Below are positions 11,884 to 25,510 of a stretch of 64,000 nucleotides of DNA, piece by piece; position 1 is the stretch's first letter; every line of letters begins with the position of its first letter. The DNA comes from Acanthaster planci (taxonomy: Eukaryota > Echinodermata > Asteroidea > Valvatida > Acanthasteridae). Location of the stretch: contig NW_019091386.1 of the NCBI RefSeq assembly GCF_001949145.1, positions 1,242,915 to 1,306,914 on the forward strand. The letters are read 5' to 3'. The notes under the pieces are model-generated. The model was given only the letters and a program-made list of their open reading frames with translations, was not told where the DNA came from and did not search any database. Position numbers and translations under genes: made by a program.

Positions 11884-14800
11884 GACCGAACCTGTAGTGA
11901 CGGATTTCAGTGCAAACACCGTCGATTCACATCCCCTCTCTAGAGAGTGATGTATCGTTCCCCCCGACTCCCTCCCTGCTACTTCGCTCTGTGGTATAAG
12001 ATAATTGGCTCTCTCCAGCACGGGACAAGCACCCACCAAGACAGCTTGGAGAGAGAGAAAAAAAACATTAAGGTGTCGCGATTGTTTGGCTGTGTCGAAA
12101 CTAGCTGTGCACTGCTCCGCGCCAAGTTTTCCTGCACGAACGCCGCCAAAACGGAAGGCCATCCTCTCCGAGTTGCCTGTCAGATTTAATAAGAGAGAAT
12201 GAAGTATGTCCATAAAACACTTCTGTCTTGTATTTCCAACGTGCCGAACATCTATCAAGGTGACGGAAATTCATGCTGGGGAATACAGTGAGAAACCACG
12301 CGAGGATAAAGACAGATTCCTTTGTCTTGGATGTTATGAGTCGCTCGGGACACACACTCGGCTTGCTCCAACCCAACCTGCTGTTCCTTTCCAAATGTGC
12401 TCGTTTTCCCAAGCAGATAGGCCTAAGCTCATTTTCTTAGGAAAGCTAGTCTGTCAATATTCTGGACTTCTCTTCGTACAAGAGCTCCGCTCCGCAAACC
12501 TGTTGAAATCAAGCCAATATTTTACCCAAAGTTGGATTTCCCAAGTGTCTACCTTCCTAGGCAAATGTTTTACTCAAACTGTCACCATCATAACCGTAAT
12601 AAAGGTCACTGAGATTATTTTTATACAAATCGTCAGTTGACACAATGATGATCGCCATTTACACATTGTTTCATCATTGATAAACGCAGGCTGCATGACT
12701 ACATGCGGTTTTATAAGTGAATAAAAAAGACAAGAGCAACAATTAGGCCTAAATTCCGCTGCAGTGAAAAACGGACATCTTGATCATTCTGCGCCTGTCT
12801 CACGAAGTGACAACTCGATGGCATGACACAGGCACGCGCGAGGTTGGGGGTCACATTCGTAGGGCAATCCAGCTTTTGCGCAAACCAGAATTTTCATATG
12901 GTTTTGGCGCTTACACCAGAAAGTATCAATAGCACACGAATCCCGCAGTGCACAATCGTGGTGAATCGAGGTAAACGCGGGAAAATACGCCAGTTTTTCT
13001 ATCTGTTACACATGCATGCACTGCAATGTTGCCAGACAGTGCGAGTCAAAGACAGCCGGTCTGTCAAATGACTGGGAGGTGAAAGATGAAACATTTGCAT
13101 CATTATAGTAGTACACGGTGGGTAATTTATCAGTGGAATGTAATTCTTATAAAGGTTCTGAAGCTGTCGTGCCAAGTACAGGCTTTACATGGGGTGACTC
13201 AGCACTCTTGTTTACGGCCCATTACAGACGGACCATGGTCGGAGCAACGAGCAGTGGACACCGACCAAGGGTTGGTGTCGTCCACTTGGACGGTCCAATG
13301 GACGATCAAACGCGCCGGTCTTATCTATGGGTCCTCGGGCACGAACACTAGGGGCACGTGAGGAGAAAAAAAGACAGACACTAGTCTTTCGTCTGTCCTT
13401 CAACTTAATGGCTGTTAATTGTGTGTAGCCTGACTGGCAGTTCGAGTTCATTGGTAAAGCTTTTTCCGTCTTCATGACTGGATGTTTCTTCGGGCGGCGA
13501 TTATGCGCGTTTCTTATACGGGCCAATTAAAAACTGGATCCAGAATGGTCTCATTCAAGACTTTACAGTAGGGCCTAATGTTCAAGTATGAATGCATATA
13601 CAAGAATTTTCGTCTCTTTTTACATTGTGAAATTTTTATTGTTTTAAGTTTCCTTAAATAGGAACTGAAGAAATAGCTTAAAGTTGCAGATACATATCTT
13701 AATCCCGGTAACACATTTGCACAGCTTGCCGATGTTTTTCGCGAATAAGTTTGAATCACGCTGAGCATTGGACATCTCATTGACATAAAATTCCCACTTG
13801 TAAGTGAATTCACATATATCTTAGTAGACTGTCGGTGCAATCTTTGCCATTCTTAAATTCTCACGATCATTTGGGCCTCCAAATAAGCTTCAAAACATCA
13901 CCTGTCGTTGCATGATTACTGTTTTGTCTGTCGTGCCCGATATGTAGGTCTGATATGTACATGGTTCTGTGACACATATTTTGGGGGGGTAGGGACTACT
14001 GACTGAATGCTAAATTCGCTGATTTATGGGCATTACATGTTATCATCATTCTCAATTTCTTTGTACGCTTTTTTTCTCTTTTTCTTTTTTTTTTTGCTCC
14101 ATTTTTTTCTTCTACTCTGCTTTATGATTCCGCCTTCTCTCCCTCTACCCGGCCGTCGCTGGCTAGTCGGAGGAAGGCGTTTAATGAGCTGACGCGAGCG
14201 ACATCTTTAGCAATCAGAGACCGTAAGATCTTAAAAGCCCTCATTTCCTGGTGGGTCCTCGTCTTGTCTTCCATGCCTAATGTGTCGTGGAATCGCTAAT
14301 GCGGGTGGAAGCAGCGCGCGGGGCCGCTAACGGAGCGAGCCCGGTATGAGAAGTGACAGGGCCCGGCGTGGCACGGCATCCATCTACGGTCGGGCAGATT
14401 AGACCGCGCCTGGGCCCCGGCACAACATCACAGATCGTTAGGGGGTTCCGCAGCGGGAACTATAACGACGCAGCGCGCGGCACGGTCCAGAGCGGAGGAC
14501 AGAGAACGACAGAAGAAAAAAAAAACAGACAACTTGCGAGGAGGGAGAATTGATCACCGCTTTACAATATTCGCCCGTCCATTACATGTATTTATCCATA
14601 ATCACATTTCCTTTAAGAGGTCTCGGGAGCATTTTCTCTTGATCATCCCTGACGATGGCGAGATCATCAGGCCGCGGCGCGATGGAACTGTGGCGCAAAA
14701 TAAAATGGCCGTTAATGAATCAACGGACGGGGCGATTGCCGACTCCACTCCGACGACTCGAATAACGGCTAAATATTTAGAAAGCAAGCGCCCGAGCACA

Positions 14801-16063
14801 GCCTTTTCGGCCTGTTTGTTTTGTTCATGTAGTTTGTTGCTGCTATACAAACTCGCCTTTTTTTGGAAAGAAAAATGTGGTATCACATGTTCCTTTCGTA
14901 ATCGACATTTTGGCCCAACCTCACTTGTAATTTTAACCCTTTTGTGACAGCAACCTTATCACTGCGAGAATTCGCAGATAATAATCTGGAGTCAAACAAG
15001 GCAACATTAATTTTTATCGAGCGCGTGTGGGGTAACATTCAAGGCAATGTCAGCTTCATCAGGCATCCGGTGTGTTCTTTCTGTCTTTCAAAATATAAGC
15101 TTCGATTAAAACAGGCCTCATCCTTTGAGGGGCCATCCGCACATTTCCCAGTTTCTGCATTCAACAAGTTCACTGCGAGTTGCATATCGTATCGGGGACG
15201 TTTGTGTTTAATACAGACACTTAGAATAGGTGCACAAATACAGGCTCAAGTAATGCAATTACTTATTTCAGAGCACTGATTTAATATTATATTCTTGTCA
15301 ATATTCTTATCACGGTGCTAGGCAGCCCTTCCATATTTCTCAAGTATTGCCTGTTTGGACACGGTAGGACGACAGCATATATGACGAGCAACAAATAAGG
15401 AACGCTTTCAATTTGGACAATAATTATAGCAAACTCTACACCAGTTCTCATTTTTAAAATGAAACGATTTCGAAAAAAATCGATTATTCTGCTTTTGAAA
15501 CCTCCTTGATCGACGCAAACCAGTTCAACGTGTTCTTGTTCAAATTTGTTTGTCTGCTTCAGTTATCTCTGTATTAGACGACTGATTCTGTAATTGATAC
15601 GTTTTCTGTTAAATAAACGCCACGTTATTTTGTAATGAAGTGAGGCTAATAACGGATACTCTGGCAATTTTAAGGATAGTCTCTAATTATCGACTTTATA
15701 ATATAATGTCTACAAACTGTTATAAATAAATGAAAATAGAAATACAATTAATTTAGCACACCACATTTCCACTGATCAATTCGTTGACTGGGAAGTTAGA
15801 AGTTGAATTTCTTGCTTATAAATATTCATGTTTTCAGATTGATTTTAGGTTTTCTAGGGAATGCAGTGAAATTCTGAATTGGTAAAAGTCTGTACACTCG
15901 ACATGACTTCTGGAGGAAAGAACCCCGTCAAATTGTCAGGATACATTTTCTACAAAGTTGATATTTTTGAAACTACCCAGTGCACTCCGGTTATTTTTAA
16001 ATTCAAATCCCTCTTCGTTTTTCAAAGAAACGTATGCTTGCGGTGTAAAGGGCCGACTTTCCA

Positions 16064-16075
16064 GTCCACGTGGAC
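16064..16075. promoter_or_regulatory. Perfect 12-bp palindrome with E-box CACGTG
   Basis: GTCCACGTGGAC is a perfect palindrome centred on CACGTG, the E-box bound by MYC/MAX, USF and some bHLH-PAS dimers. It lies in the AHR-like intron. Function is not shown. Confidence 0.35.
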
Positions 16076-16448
16076 GTTATAGTGTAACCACGTTTCCAGG
16101 CCATTCGACGCATACTACTACCAGCCGAGACTGAAGAGGGCTTTGAGCAGGAGGTTGATTTTGGTGTCACCTGTGCGCTCGATTGCAAAATACGTATCCA
16201 AGTGCGTGCATAAATGAACAGTCAATAACAGACGTGCGGGCAAGTGCAGTTTACCCGCGCCATGCTTACTTCCATTTTCCCCTTAAACGAAAACCATTCA
16301 CCAGAAACTGCCATCGTGCCGGTTCAATATTTTGTTTGTGCAAGCACTCCAGACTGGAAAAAAAATCCCGCTGTGCATTTTGACACCTCAGGATGGACAG
16401 ATGTCAATTTTCCCCTGTTCGATCCGTAGTTTCAATGTGACACCTCGG

Positions 16449-16496
16449 CAGCTTTGGACGGTCGCAGTGCGTCAGCTTTGGACGGTCTCAGTGCGT
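16449..16496. repeat. 24-bp direct repeat, two copies
   Basis: Two adjacent 24-bp units begin CAGCTTTGGACGGTC and differ at one base (G or T after GGTC). The near identity indicates a recent local duplication. Confidence 0.9.
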
Positions 16497-16650
16497 GTTA
16501 GTTGCACTTTCTCTGTAACGAGACAGTGCGCTCCGCGTGGTTTAAACCCACAAAAAAGTGTAATGAATGTGTCCATACTCTTATCACAATCGGGAAAGAA
16601 GTGTGATGTTTTGGAGAATTAACTTCAAACACTCTGTTAAATCATGTAAC

Positions 16651-16852
16651 CAGTGGCGCAGCAACAGGGGGCACAGTGGCACGTGACCCCCACAGAAAGT
16701 GTGCACCCCCCCTCTGGGTGCCTCCGTTTGAAATCTAGAAATGTTCACAGCGTGTACACGTCTCGGTGAATTTGCTTTCACAAAAACAATTGCTTCCATC
16801 CCCCGGGTGTCCCCTCAGATATATCACCCTTCCATGCCTTGTTGCACCACTG
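16651..16852. mobile_element. hAT-type MITE with perfect 8-bp target-site duplication
   Basis: This 202-bp element begins CAGTGGCGCAGCAA and ends with the inverse of CAGTGGTGCAACAA, so the termini match at 12 of 14 positions. The same eight bases, CATGTAAC, lie immediately outside both ends (16643-16650 and 16853-16860). An 8-bp duplication and CAGTG-type ends are characteristic of the hAT superfamily. The interior has no transposase frame, so the element is non-autonomous and was moved in trans. Confidence 0.9.
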
Positions 16853-17895
16853 CATGTAACAAGTTTCCCCGGAGTAAAAGTTCGGTCAAGGATGAAAAGG
16901 GAAATTGTTGAAATTGAATAAGCTCATATTTTTTTGCATTTGAAACTACATTTGATATTTTGGCCGCGTGCCAATGGCACGCCCCAATGCTGGGTCTAGG
17001 ACTTCGCCAGCTGCGTATAATGCGGGTGCTTGCTAGCAATCTTAGCCATAGCTCGGACATGGGGGCCTACACTTTGCTTTGCACGGAAAGGGCCTTGCTT
17101 AGTTGCAGTATGGTACCAGCCGAAACACCACTCTACCCTTCTTTTGACAGACTTCCGGTTTGTTGCTAGAGAGAAAAGAATGCTTATGGTGGCTCTGTGA
17201 AATCGACGCCGGATCTGTGGATTAAACAACTTTAAAAGACGTCTTTGTTCTATCACTTGGATTTTCTTTAAAATTGACTTGTTTGCATCAACGCGCCGAA
17301 AACCGACTTCGCTTTTGCTTTTTCAATATAAGATACGCTCATCATAAAAAGGGATATTTTTGTTGTTCGAGCACACTTCGTCTTCAAAACTGGGTCACTC
17401 TTAGGGAAAGCGACTAAAAGGACACGGTGATAATGGTGTTGTGGATATGGCAAAATCTTCACCTAAACTGAAGCTGAGAATGCACGGCGGCTCGCGAAGA
17501 GAGGAAATATCGTAATATTGGCCGGTATTAGGCAGTCCCTCTTAAGGTCACGTAGGGAGCAGGGCTTTTAGCGCGTTAATGTTTCCCCCTCCGCCAACGG
17601 TTGCGGCGGCACTGTATCAAAGCGAGTGGAACCGATGTAGCCCCAGGGGACACTCGGGACGAATTCCCCGGTCAGACGCGATCGTCAGCCTCGCCGAGAA
17701 TGGAGTACTTTGGGAACTTTGTGGAGGCTTTTATTTTTGCTTTATTATTACCATTAATTCCACCGGCGAACCGTCATACCACGATCTCTCTCTACTCTGT
17801 TTCTTTGAAATATCCTACGTTTAATGTAGAGACAGCAAACCACACGTGACATAATTGTACGGATGACATTTTGCGCCATGTAAATTCAAATACAT

Positions 17896-18147
17896 CAGGC
17901 GCGGATCCAGGGGGGTTAGGGGGTCGATCCCCTCCCCTCGCTCGAAAAAAAAAGAAAGAAAGAAAACTAAAAGAACAAATGCGGAAAAAATAATAACAAT
18001 AACCAAAGTAAGTGCACTAATACCATTGTAAACAATGTTTGCCATGTAATGTTTAATTATCGTTCCGTTCGTCTGCAAAAATGAGTCATTATAAACAAAA
18101 TCTCAAGCCTGAATCCCCCCCGGAAAAATTCCCCGGGTCCGCCCCTG
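17896..18147. mobile_element. hAT-like MITE with CAGG(G/C)GCGGA termini
   Basis: The left end CAGGCGCGGATCCAGG and the inverted right end CAGGGGCGGACCCGGG match at 13 of 16 positions. The 252-bp interior is G-rich near one end, A-rich in the middle, and has no coding frame. CAGGGGCGGAYCC ends are typical of hAT non-autonomous elements. No clean 8-bp duplication is visible, so it is probably an old insertion. Confidence 0.75.
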
Positions 18148-20092
18148 TACACATACTGCGGTTGGCCCTCTGCACTCATATATTGCCGGAAAATGAATTC
18201 ACAATGGTGCAAACGTCCTCAAAATGGTAAGCCATACACAAACCCCATGACTTCACGCTTAAAATTTCATAAGGCTCATGTCAGTATATAGCTATACATT
18301 CTTTTTGTTCCTGTAGGCTTATTGGATTTTTTTCTCATACAGATACGAATAATATCGTTCTTCAAGATGGTTTTTTTTTTGACAGTCAAAAGGGAACTCA
18401 GTATATAGACGTCGTGTTTACACATATCGGGAAAAGAAGATTTAATAAGAACTGCACTTAAGGTATCGACGACATCGTAGATTTGGGTTAATTATGTCAA
18501 AGTTCTAAGTCTATTGGCTCAAACAAAGGACGTGAGATTTATAAAGGAGGTTTGACAACAGAATGTTTACCCTCAACTCCATAAAGCGCGGCTACACCTG
18601 TGGATGACTTTGTCGATAGATTAATATAAGAACGATTAGTATTTGGTTTTGATTGTCAACAAGTCAGCGGGAGAACAGTCGCCCCGTGTTGTCATTGCTG
18701 CCACTTTGGGCGGCCACTGATTTAGAGGGCTCAATCGACATTTTTTTTGTCCGTCCTTGATTCCACGTTATCCGGCCACTTCTTATTTGCCTTTTTTTAT
18801 TTTGGTCGGCTGTTGTTGATCGGGTGAGTAGAGGTGTGTTTGGACGGGCGGTTATCGCTTCCTGCTCCTGCCGTGCGGTGCCGTCATTTCGCCCGTGCTT
18901 GCAGATCCGCCCGCGTCCGGTCCGGTAGCCCAGCACCGTTGGCGCGAGTCACTCAAATATAGACCAAGCGCGTGATGTTCATCCAACCGTCTTTCTGCCT
19001 GACTGGCCCCGCTCTTTTGGCGAAGCCAGAGAGACTCTCAGCCTCGACAAAAAATGAAAACACACACGAATCGATTTCAAAAATACGAATTATTGAATCT
19101 TTTCTCCCCCCTCCCCCTCCCGACTGCAAAAAAAAAGACAACCACAAGTTTCCTTTAATCTTTGGTGAGCCATTTGAGGAGCCACGCGCACGTGATATAT
19201 TCCCTTCCGCTATAAGCTCGTCGTCTATAAGTCCGCGCGCAAAATGTCGCTCGTTTGATTGCGAATTATCATTAATTTTTTCATGCACCGCATAGATTTC
19301 AATTAAAGGTCCCTCCAAAGATGCTGGCTGTCGTCTTCTTGTTGGAGGGAAGAGAGTGGAAAGACAACGGCCAGCTGATCTGGCTTTGCACGGTCGATTT
19401 CCCAATCGCACCGTCGCCATTGATTTTTGTGGGCCACGTGCTATGGACTGCCCACGAGCACCTTTAGCGGGGGGGTCGCGCCCGTGATTCTCGGTGGGGA
19501 TCTACGAAAGAAGAGGAACCTCGTTTAAACAATGACAAAGGATCGCAAGCACCCCCCCCCCCAAAAAAAGGGGGCGAAAACAAGACTAGAATTGAAAAAT
19601 CAGAGGAGATTTTGTGCTCTCGGTCGGCATCACGCGACGACAGACACGATCACTTCGGCGCGTCCTCGTCTCACTCATTTAGGGGGCACCAATGGCATTT
19701 TAATTGGCGACTTCAACCAAAGAAGGAGAAAGAGAAAATTGTCTGGCGGATGTAGGCGGACGAATTCCCAAGGCCAGCCAGTGCTCCATGTTCTGACGAG
19801 CTCCCAGACCCCTCCCTCGCTCCCGCGTCTCCATTCCCGGCTAATTGCCAGTCATTAATTGCACCTTTATAAGCCGCCACGCTTTTATTGGATTTCGTGC
19901 GGGGAATTCAAGGGGCAGAAGACCAGATCCAGGGTGGTTAGATCGGGACAGTAAAACTTCCAATTAAAAGCCACTAGCTTAAGAAAAAGTCAAATCAAAG
20001 TCAAATGGGAAAATCGTTAAAAACGTGCGATGACTTAAGTCAAAGCGTCTCCTATGACGTTCAGGCTTCTCACGATTGTACACTTTTCAAAC

Positions 20093-20106
20093 GTTGCCAT
20101 GGCTAC
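20093..20106 (+). promoter_or_regulatory. RFX X-box (site 4)
   Basis: GTTGCCATGGCTAC has one mismatch from the ideal palindrome GTTGCCATGGCAAC. Confidence 0.5.
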
Positions 20107-22740
20107 TCCAGCGACGAATATATGCAGGAACCAACTGCAAGGCTCCTTTAAGAACAAAGTTATCGAAAGTCATACGTTAGCCAACCAATCACATTCTTCC
20201 TATCGTGGAAAAAGTATGACATCGTGTCTCTCATTTATCCTCGCCACTTCCGGTCTCATTACCATCAAAATCAGTGAAGTTTTATTTTATTTTATATTAT
20301 TCTTTATTTCATTTTTGTCACTATCTATTTTCTTTGTATCTTATACATTTAGTAGCTAATAAAAACGAGTTGGCTTGAATTAAGTGTACATATCTAAGTA
20401 AATAAAAAGTATGTTTGAAGCTGGTAAAACGGGAGATATTAAATCTAAAAACAATTTAAGGAGTCGGACTCTGCTGATGAAGTTAAAGCATATCGAAGGA
20501 CTTGAACTGGGGGAAGCCATTAAGTACAAGCAGAGCTTTTAATTTGTCGTAAACCAGATAATTTGAAAACTTTAGGTAAATTTAACCTGCTGTTTTTAAT
20601 GCCCCTAATGGAACAGGGCAATATCGCGCGTTCCTGCTACATCGTTGAGCGCACGAGAACTGGACGAATTATCCACATGCATGTGCCGGGTGGATACATG
20701 TTTTTGAGCGAGAAAATCCTCACAGTTCACTGTCACTTTCAGAAGCGTTTATTTTCTATTCAAAAGGTGTCGCTTAGGGTCACGCAAGTCTACTGTTCAC
20801 TGAACACTGCCCAAACCTAGCGCGTGACTCCTCAAAAAATGATCTCTGAGCGAGCTGAGCTTTGTATAATCGTATTAACTTACACATGTACGTTTCGTCA
20901 CACACACGAAAAAAAAGGTCAACATACAGAAGCCAACATGAACATTTTGCTTGATCTTGTAGACGAACCCAGGCTTACAGATTCTAAAATGGCACTAGGA
21001 GAAGTTGTGGATCGGTAAAAAAAAAATTCAAAATGCCAATTTCGTCAATATAATTGGAGTTGGTCAGCCATTGAGGAAGGAATGGCCAAGCGTACGCGAT
21101 CAGTCAAGTCTTGAATCTCTAAACACTCACAAAATTCCCAAGGACGGACTTAGGGACCAGTCACTCGGCCAGTCGTGCACCATGCATTCATGCAGTAATC
21201 CGCTCAAGGGTGTGCCGTGCTCTACATGCAATGCCGGCCCCGTAATTTGGTTAATAACCATTATCCAATTAATTATGCAGTTGGGCCCCTCGGGGTCTCA
21301 GGGAGTCTTGATATAATGTGGTTTTGGTCCGGCAATGGGCCGACCCTATAAGGGTCAGGCGCGCGAATATTAGAAATGTGACGAGGCGAGAGACAGACTC
21401 ATCACGGGTCGCGCGGCACGCGCGTGCCCGCACACCCTAATGGGGCAATATTGTGACCGCATGTAAGTCGGGGATGAGACAAGACGAGGCCTTAATCTTG
21501 GCGCCTCAGCACCGATTTGTATCCAATCTTTATTCTCTCTCTGCTTTCTCGTCCGCAAGTTGACAAGTTCAACGGTGGTAGCTAGTTGGACCTTGGAGTT
21601 GGTCGAGACAGAATTCGCCTGTTGACTTCGTACGTTTTGGCGCATGTAGGAACGCGTAAGCCGCGAGTTCTCGTGAGTCGTCCAACTCGTAAACTAACTT
21701 GCAGTGAGATTTCGGTAGCCGTGATTTTTCTTTCAATCCTTGAATTTACTTTGGCTTGTAATAATTTCACACAAAGAACTCTGTGGAAGCTGTGAAGTGA
21801 CACTTTCCTTGGACTCCAGTCAAACTTGACTTGATGTTGTTTCGCAACAGTTGACCATTACTTTTGACGAGACATTCTTAGGAAAGATGTAGGATTTTCC
21901 CAGGCTAAGGCGACCTAAACCAATATTGTGCTCAGTGTTTTTGGCTATACTTGTTGCGAAATAGGCCGACAAGCTTGCTCGGGTGGGACTCCAACATACA
22001 ATCTCGTTGACGATTCTAAGGTTGACCAGTTTTCCTTTGAACAACACATATACTCAGAGGCGATGTTACATGGTTGTGACCATAAATTAGATCGTTTATC
22101 CACAGAATAGATCTCAAAAGGTAACTGAAATGTTTCAAAAATATAGAGTTTAAATCTCTCTAACAGCACACTAGAAATAATTTTCTTTCTGTTTATTCTG
22201 TTCATTCTTAGCTTCAGTATGCGTCTACAACCGCAAGGGTAACATGTTGACACTGTGTTACAAGTTAAGATCACCAAATTACCATATGACAAATACCAAT
22301 CCAGTTGGGCCGAACAGCCAAGACTGGTTCCGCTTTAAGATCCTGTTCCCGCCGCCTACCAAACAAGAGCTGACAGTATGTGTGCGTATGTATTGCAGCA
22401 CTGTTGACACCTATTAATAACCATAAACAAATAGCGACAAATTACCGGAGAGAAGCGCGATTTTTCAGACCCATACGCTTCACGATGTCCAAATATTTGT
22501 GCATGGTGTACAGGACAAGGTCTGTAGGCGGCGCATTTGGGGTGGAGCGGGCCAACAGGGAAAGTGCGACGCCGTCAAATGGTGCCAAAGGCAGGCTAAG
22601 GAATCGACGAGGAGACGCAGAAAACGAGATCAAATGTTAATCAAAGACGCGACACTTGGGCATTCTTAAGGCCTGATATGGAACCTTCAAGGTAAAGCAA
22701 CGTTGATGTAGAAATATTGAGCAGGTTTAATATAGTAGAC

Positions 22741-22914
22741 AATAGGGGCGATTCACAATTGTGCGCCACCATGAGTTTGCAACGCGTTGGCCAATCACAG
22801 CGCTCGAAATTTGTCGACCCTCTCCGAACGCACATTGGGTCGACAAATTTCGCGCATTGTGATTGGTCAACGCGTTGCAATCTCTTGGTGGCGCACTTTT
22901 GTGAAACGCCTGTA
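22741..22914. mobile_element. Palindromic MITE, copy 2
   Basis: This is the same family as 8821-8962, with GGCGATTCACAATTGTGCGC at the left end and its imperfect inverse at the right. Almost the whole 174 bp folds back on itself through inner arms CAACGCGTTG and TTTGTCGACCC/GGGTCGACAAA. TA flanks the element at both ends, as in copy 1. It is longer than copy 1 and keeps a more complete fold-back. It carries no transposase. Confidence 0.85.
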
Positions 22915-25510
22915 CTGTAAATGGGCCATCTTGAGGATAGAGTTTAGGCAAATGTGGGGACATTCACGGTTTTGGCAGTCGTGGGGCAACTTTAACGTCC
23001 ATTTCAGAGTGCACTGCACACAAACTGGAGAGTTGAAGAAAAAGTTAACTTCAAAAGAAAAAAATATAATATAGGATACTTCAGCTGTAAAAAGGAGAAT
23101 TTCATTTGCATTTTGGAAATCCAGGAAAGCCTTCGTACCTATTGAAAAAAATCAATTCAGAATGTCACTTTTCGTGCCTGGCGCCATCTGAAGATATTTT
23201 AAGACTCCGTGTTTTGTACACATCCACAAAGAAATAGATCACCAACTCAGTACGAAGGATCCCCGACCTGGCATCTGGATATGCAATGGTCCTTTCTTTC
23301 CAATTTTACTATACATTAATTACATCACCTAAACCTTTGTCACGGTGTCACGCCTAGGAACACATTGGTTATAAGCGATAGTTTCTTACCGCACGAGGCC
23401 CGAGAGAAGTACGTAAACCGATGTGAAATATCCAGAGTTATTATTGACCAGCAGACAAGAAAATGATACTGAACTTTTTTAATCCGTCATACAATTGTCT
23501 TTGACAGTCTGGCTGTCAATTAGAATCACTGTACAAATCGATGTGTTTCCGGATCGCGGCGATAGCACGGGCAAACACAATCGGGGGGATTTAATCCCAA
23601 CATTACACACAGGACGAGGGGAGCGGATTGAAGTGCGGAATCACCTCGATCTCTGAACACGCGGTCTTTGACAGCTTTTGCCAGGATGAACTGGTTGCAG
23701 TATACGTTATTGAGAGAGCCAAGCATAAAAAGTGTGGCAGGGTAACTTGACCCACACAGAACTTAAAGCAATGTGGATAGGGGCGGCACCCAAATTTCAA
23801 AAATGAAGTTTAATTGACAAAATGTCCTCGGCTCTTTGGAACTGTTTGCTGTCGCTTAATTCATTTATTTCTATAAACCCCAAACGCTTCGATCTGCAAA
23901 TCTATGTGGCAAAACGTTTGAATGTTTCCCAGCAATTTTTCTTTCGCTAATATTTCAATTTTGGGAGAAAAAATCTAGAATTCAAGTATCAAACCTGAAT
24001 AAGATTTCTAGCTTCTGGTGAACTTTCAGGAAGCTCGTAAGTCAACCACTGTAGCTGGGATGTCAAGCAAATCCCTTGGAAATCAAATGCGCGATTAATA
24101 TTGGCCGGGTACCACCTCGCGGCGGCACATTATTGAGGTATAATGCCCTTTATCGCTGGTCCCATTGTGCAGAATGGCGGTTCAGCCGCCGGGTGGTTGA
24201 TGAAATTTGTTGCCTATATTGATGTTCCATCCTACGCCGGGGGTGATTTCTTTATCTGATATCTACCCGAGTCCTGGGCAGGGTATAGATATTAGTGATT
24301 AGTTCCCCCGCTTTTTCCTGCGTCCAACAGTATTGTTTAAGAATCACTCGCCGTGCGTTGGTCACGCCGCCAGGCAGCGCGACGATGCAAACGATGCGAT
24401 TCAACATTAGAATCTCGCGGGACCTTTTTTTCCGTCTCTCTTCTCTTGATTTTTGTGTGGCTTTTCAGGGAGGGTATTATATACAGGAGAGAGGGGGTGG
24501 ACTCGTGGCTGGTATCCCGCAGGGCAAGGAGCGACGCTAGTCGCAGCATCAAAGGCTGCTTACAGGAAGTGCGTCATCACGCCAAGGCGCACCGCCGGAG
24601 TTTGGGCTTGGGCCGGCCGTTACGGACCGGCCTCGGCCTCGCTATATAGCCTCGGTCCGGGGCATGCTCCGGGCCCCGGAAGGCCAGGCTGCGCGGCTCG
24701 CCAGGATGACTTCGACGCTGGGAGAAGTCAAATAAACGCACACCGCGGTGGACGGTGTTGAAAGTTCACCCAGCAAATCCAAACATCCACCAATCAACGG
24801 GTATGCCTTCACTCCCTATCTCTCTTTCTCCTATAAAACCTCGTCTCCGGGCGCTGTGACAGGACGAGACTTATCGCGAATAGCCATCGGACCTCGGATC
24901 AGTAATACAGAGCAATCCAACGACGGAGCATAAAGAACCCTTCGCGAGACTTCTCTTCGCTTTTTCATATTTTTTGATATGGCAAAGAGAGCCGGAGGTT
25001 ATTGTGGAATGCCCCGGCTATCTCGCGAAGGCATCGCGCTTGCATATTGGTTTTCGCAAAGATGCGATTGATACATCAAGGCGGGAAGGGTACTATTCAA
25101 AGCAAACGAACTGTGGATATTTTTTAGCGGGGATGGGGGGGGAATTATAAACGAGCAATCACCGTATCCCCACTACCCTCCTCCGTTTTTTTTTCCGATG
25201 GGGCGATGGCAGTCGTGACTAAACAATTAGTATTTGGATTTCAAATCCCTGCATTTCACTTGACCACGAAAATGCCCCACTAAGTCAAATTAATTCTCTC
25301 GGTCAACAATAATAGGCCATTAGCCCCATTCACCATCCCCCCGATGGATTATATTCCGTGTCATATCGTGTAACAAGGAGACAATCGAGTTTTTTTCAAA
25401 GGGCTTCCCTTGAAATATCTTGGGCTTAAGTAGGCCCAAGAGATTCCAGAAAAAGACAGGTTGGCGTGAAGTCTCACTACATCCCTCATCTACATGCCCG
25501 TCTCACAACT

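Noticed and set aside
11677-12258. 193-codon open frame, minus strand
   Set aside because: It runs through a (GC)n tract and a CpG-rich block where stop codons are rare, and has no domain.
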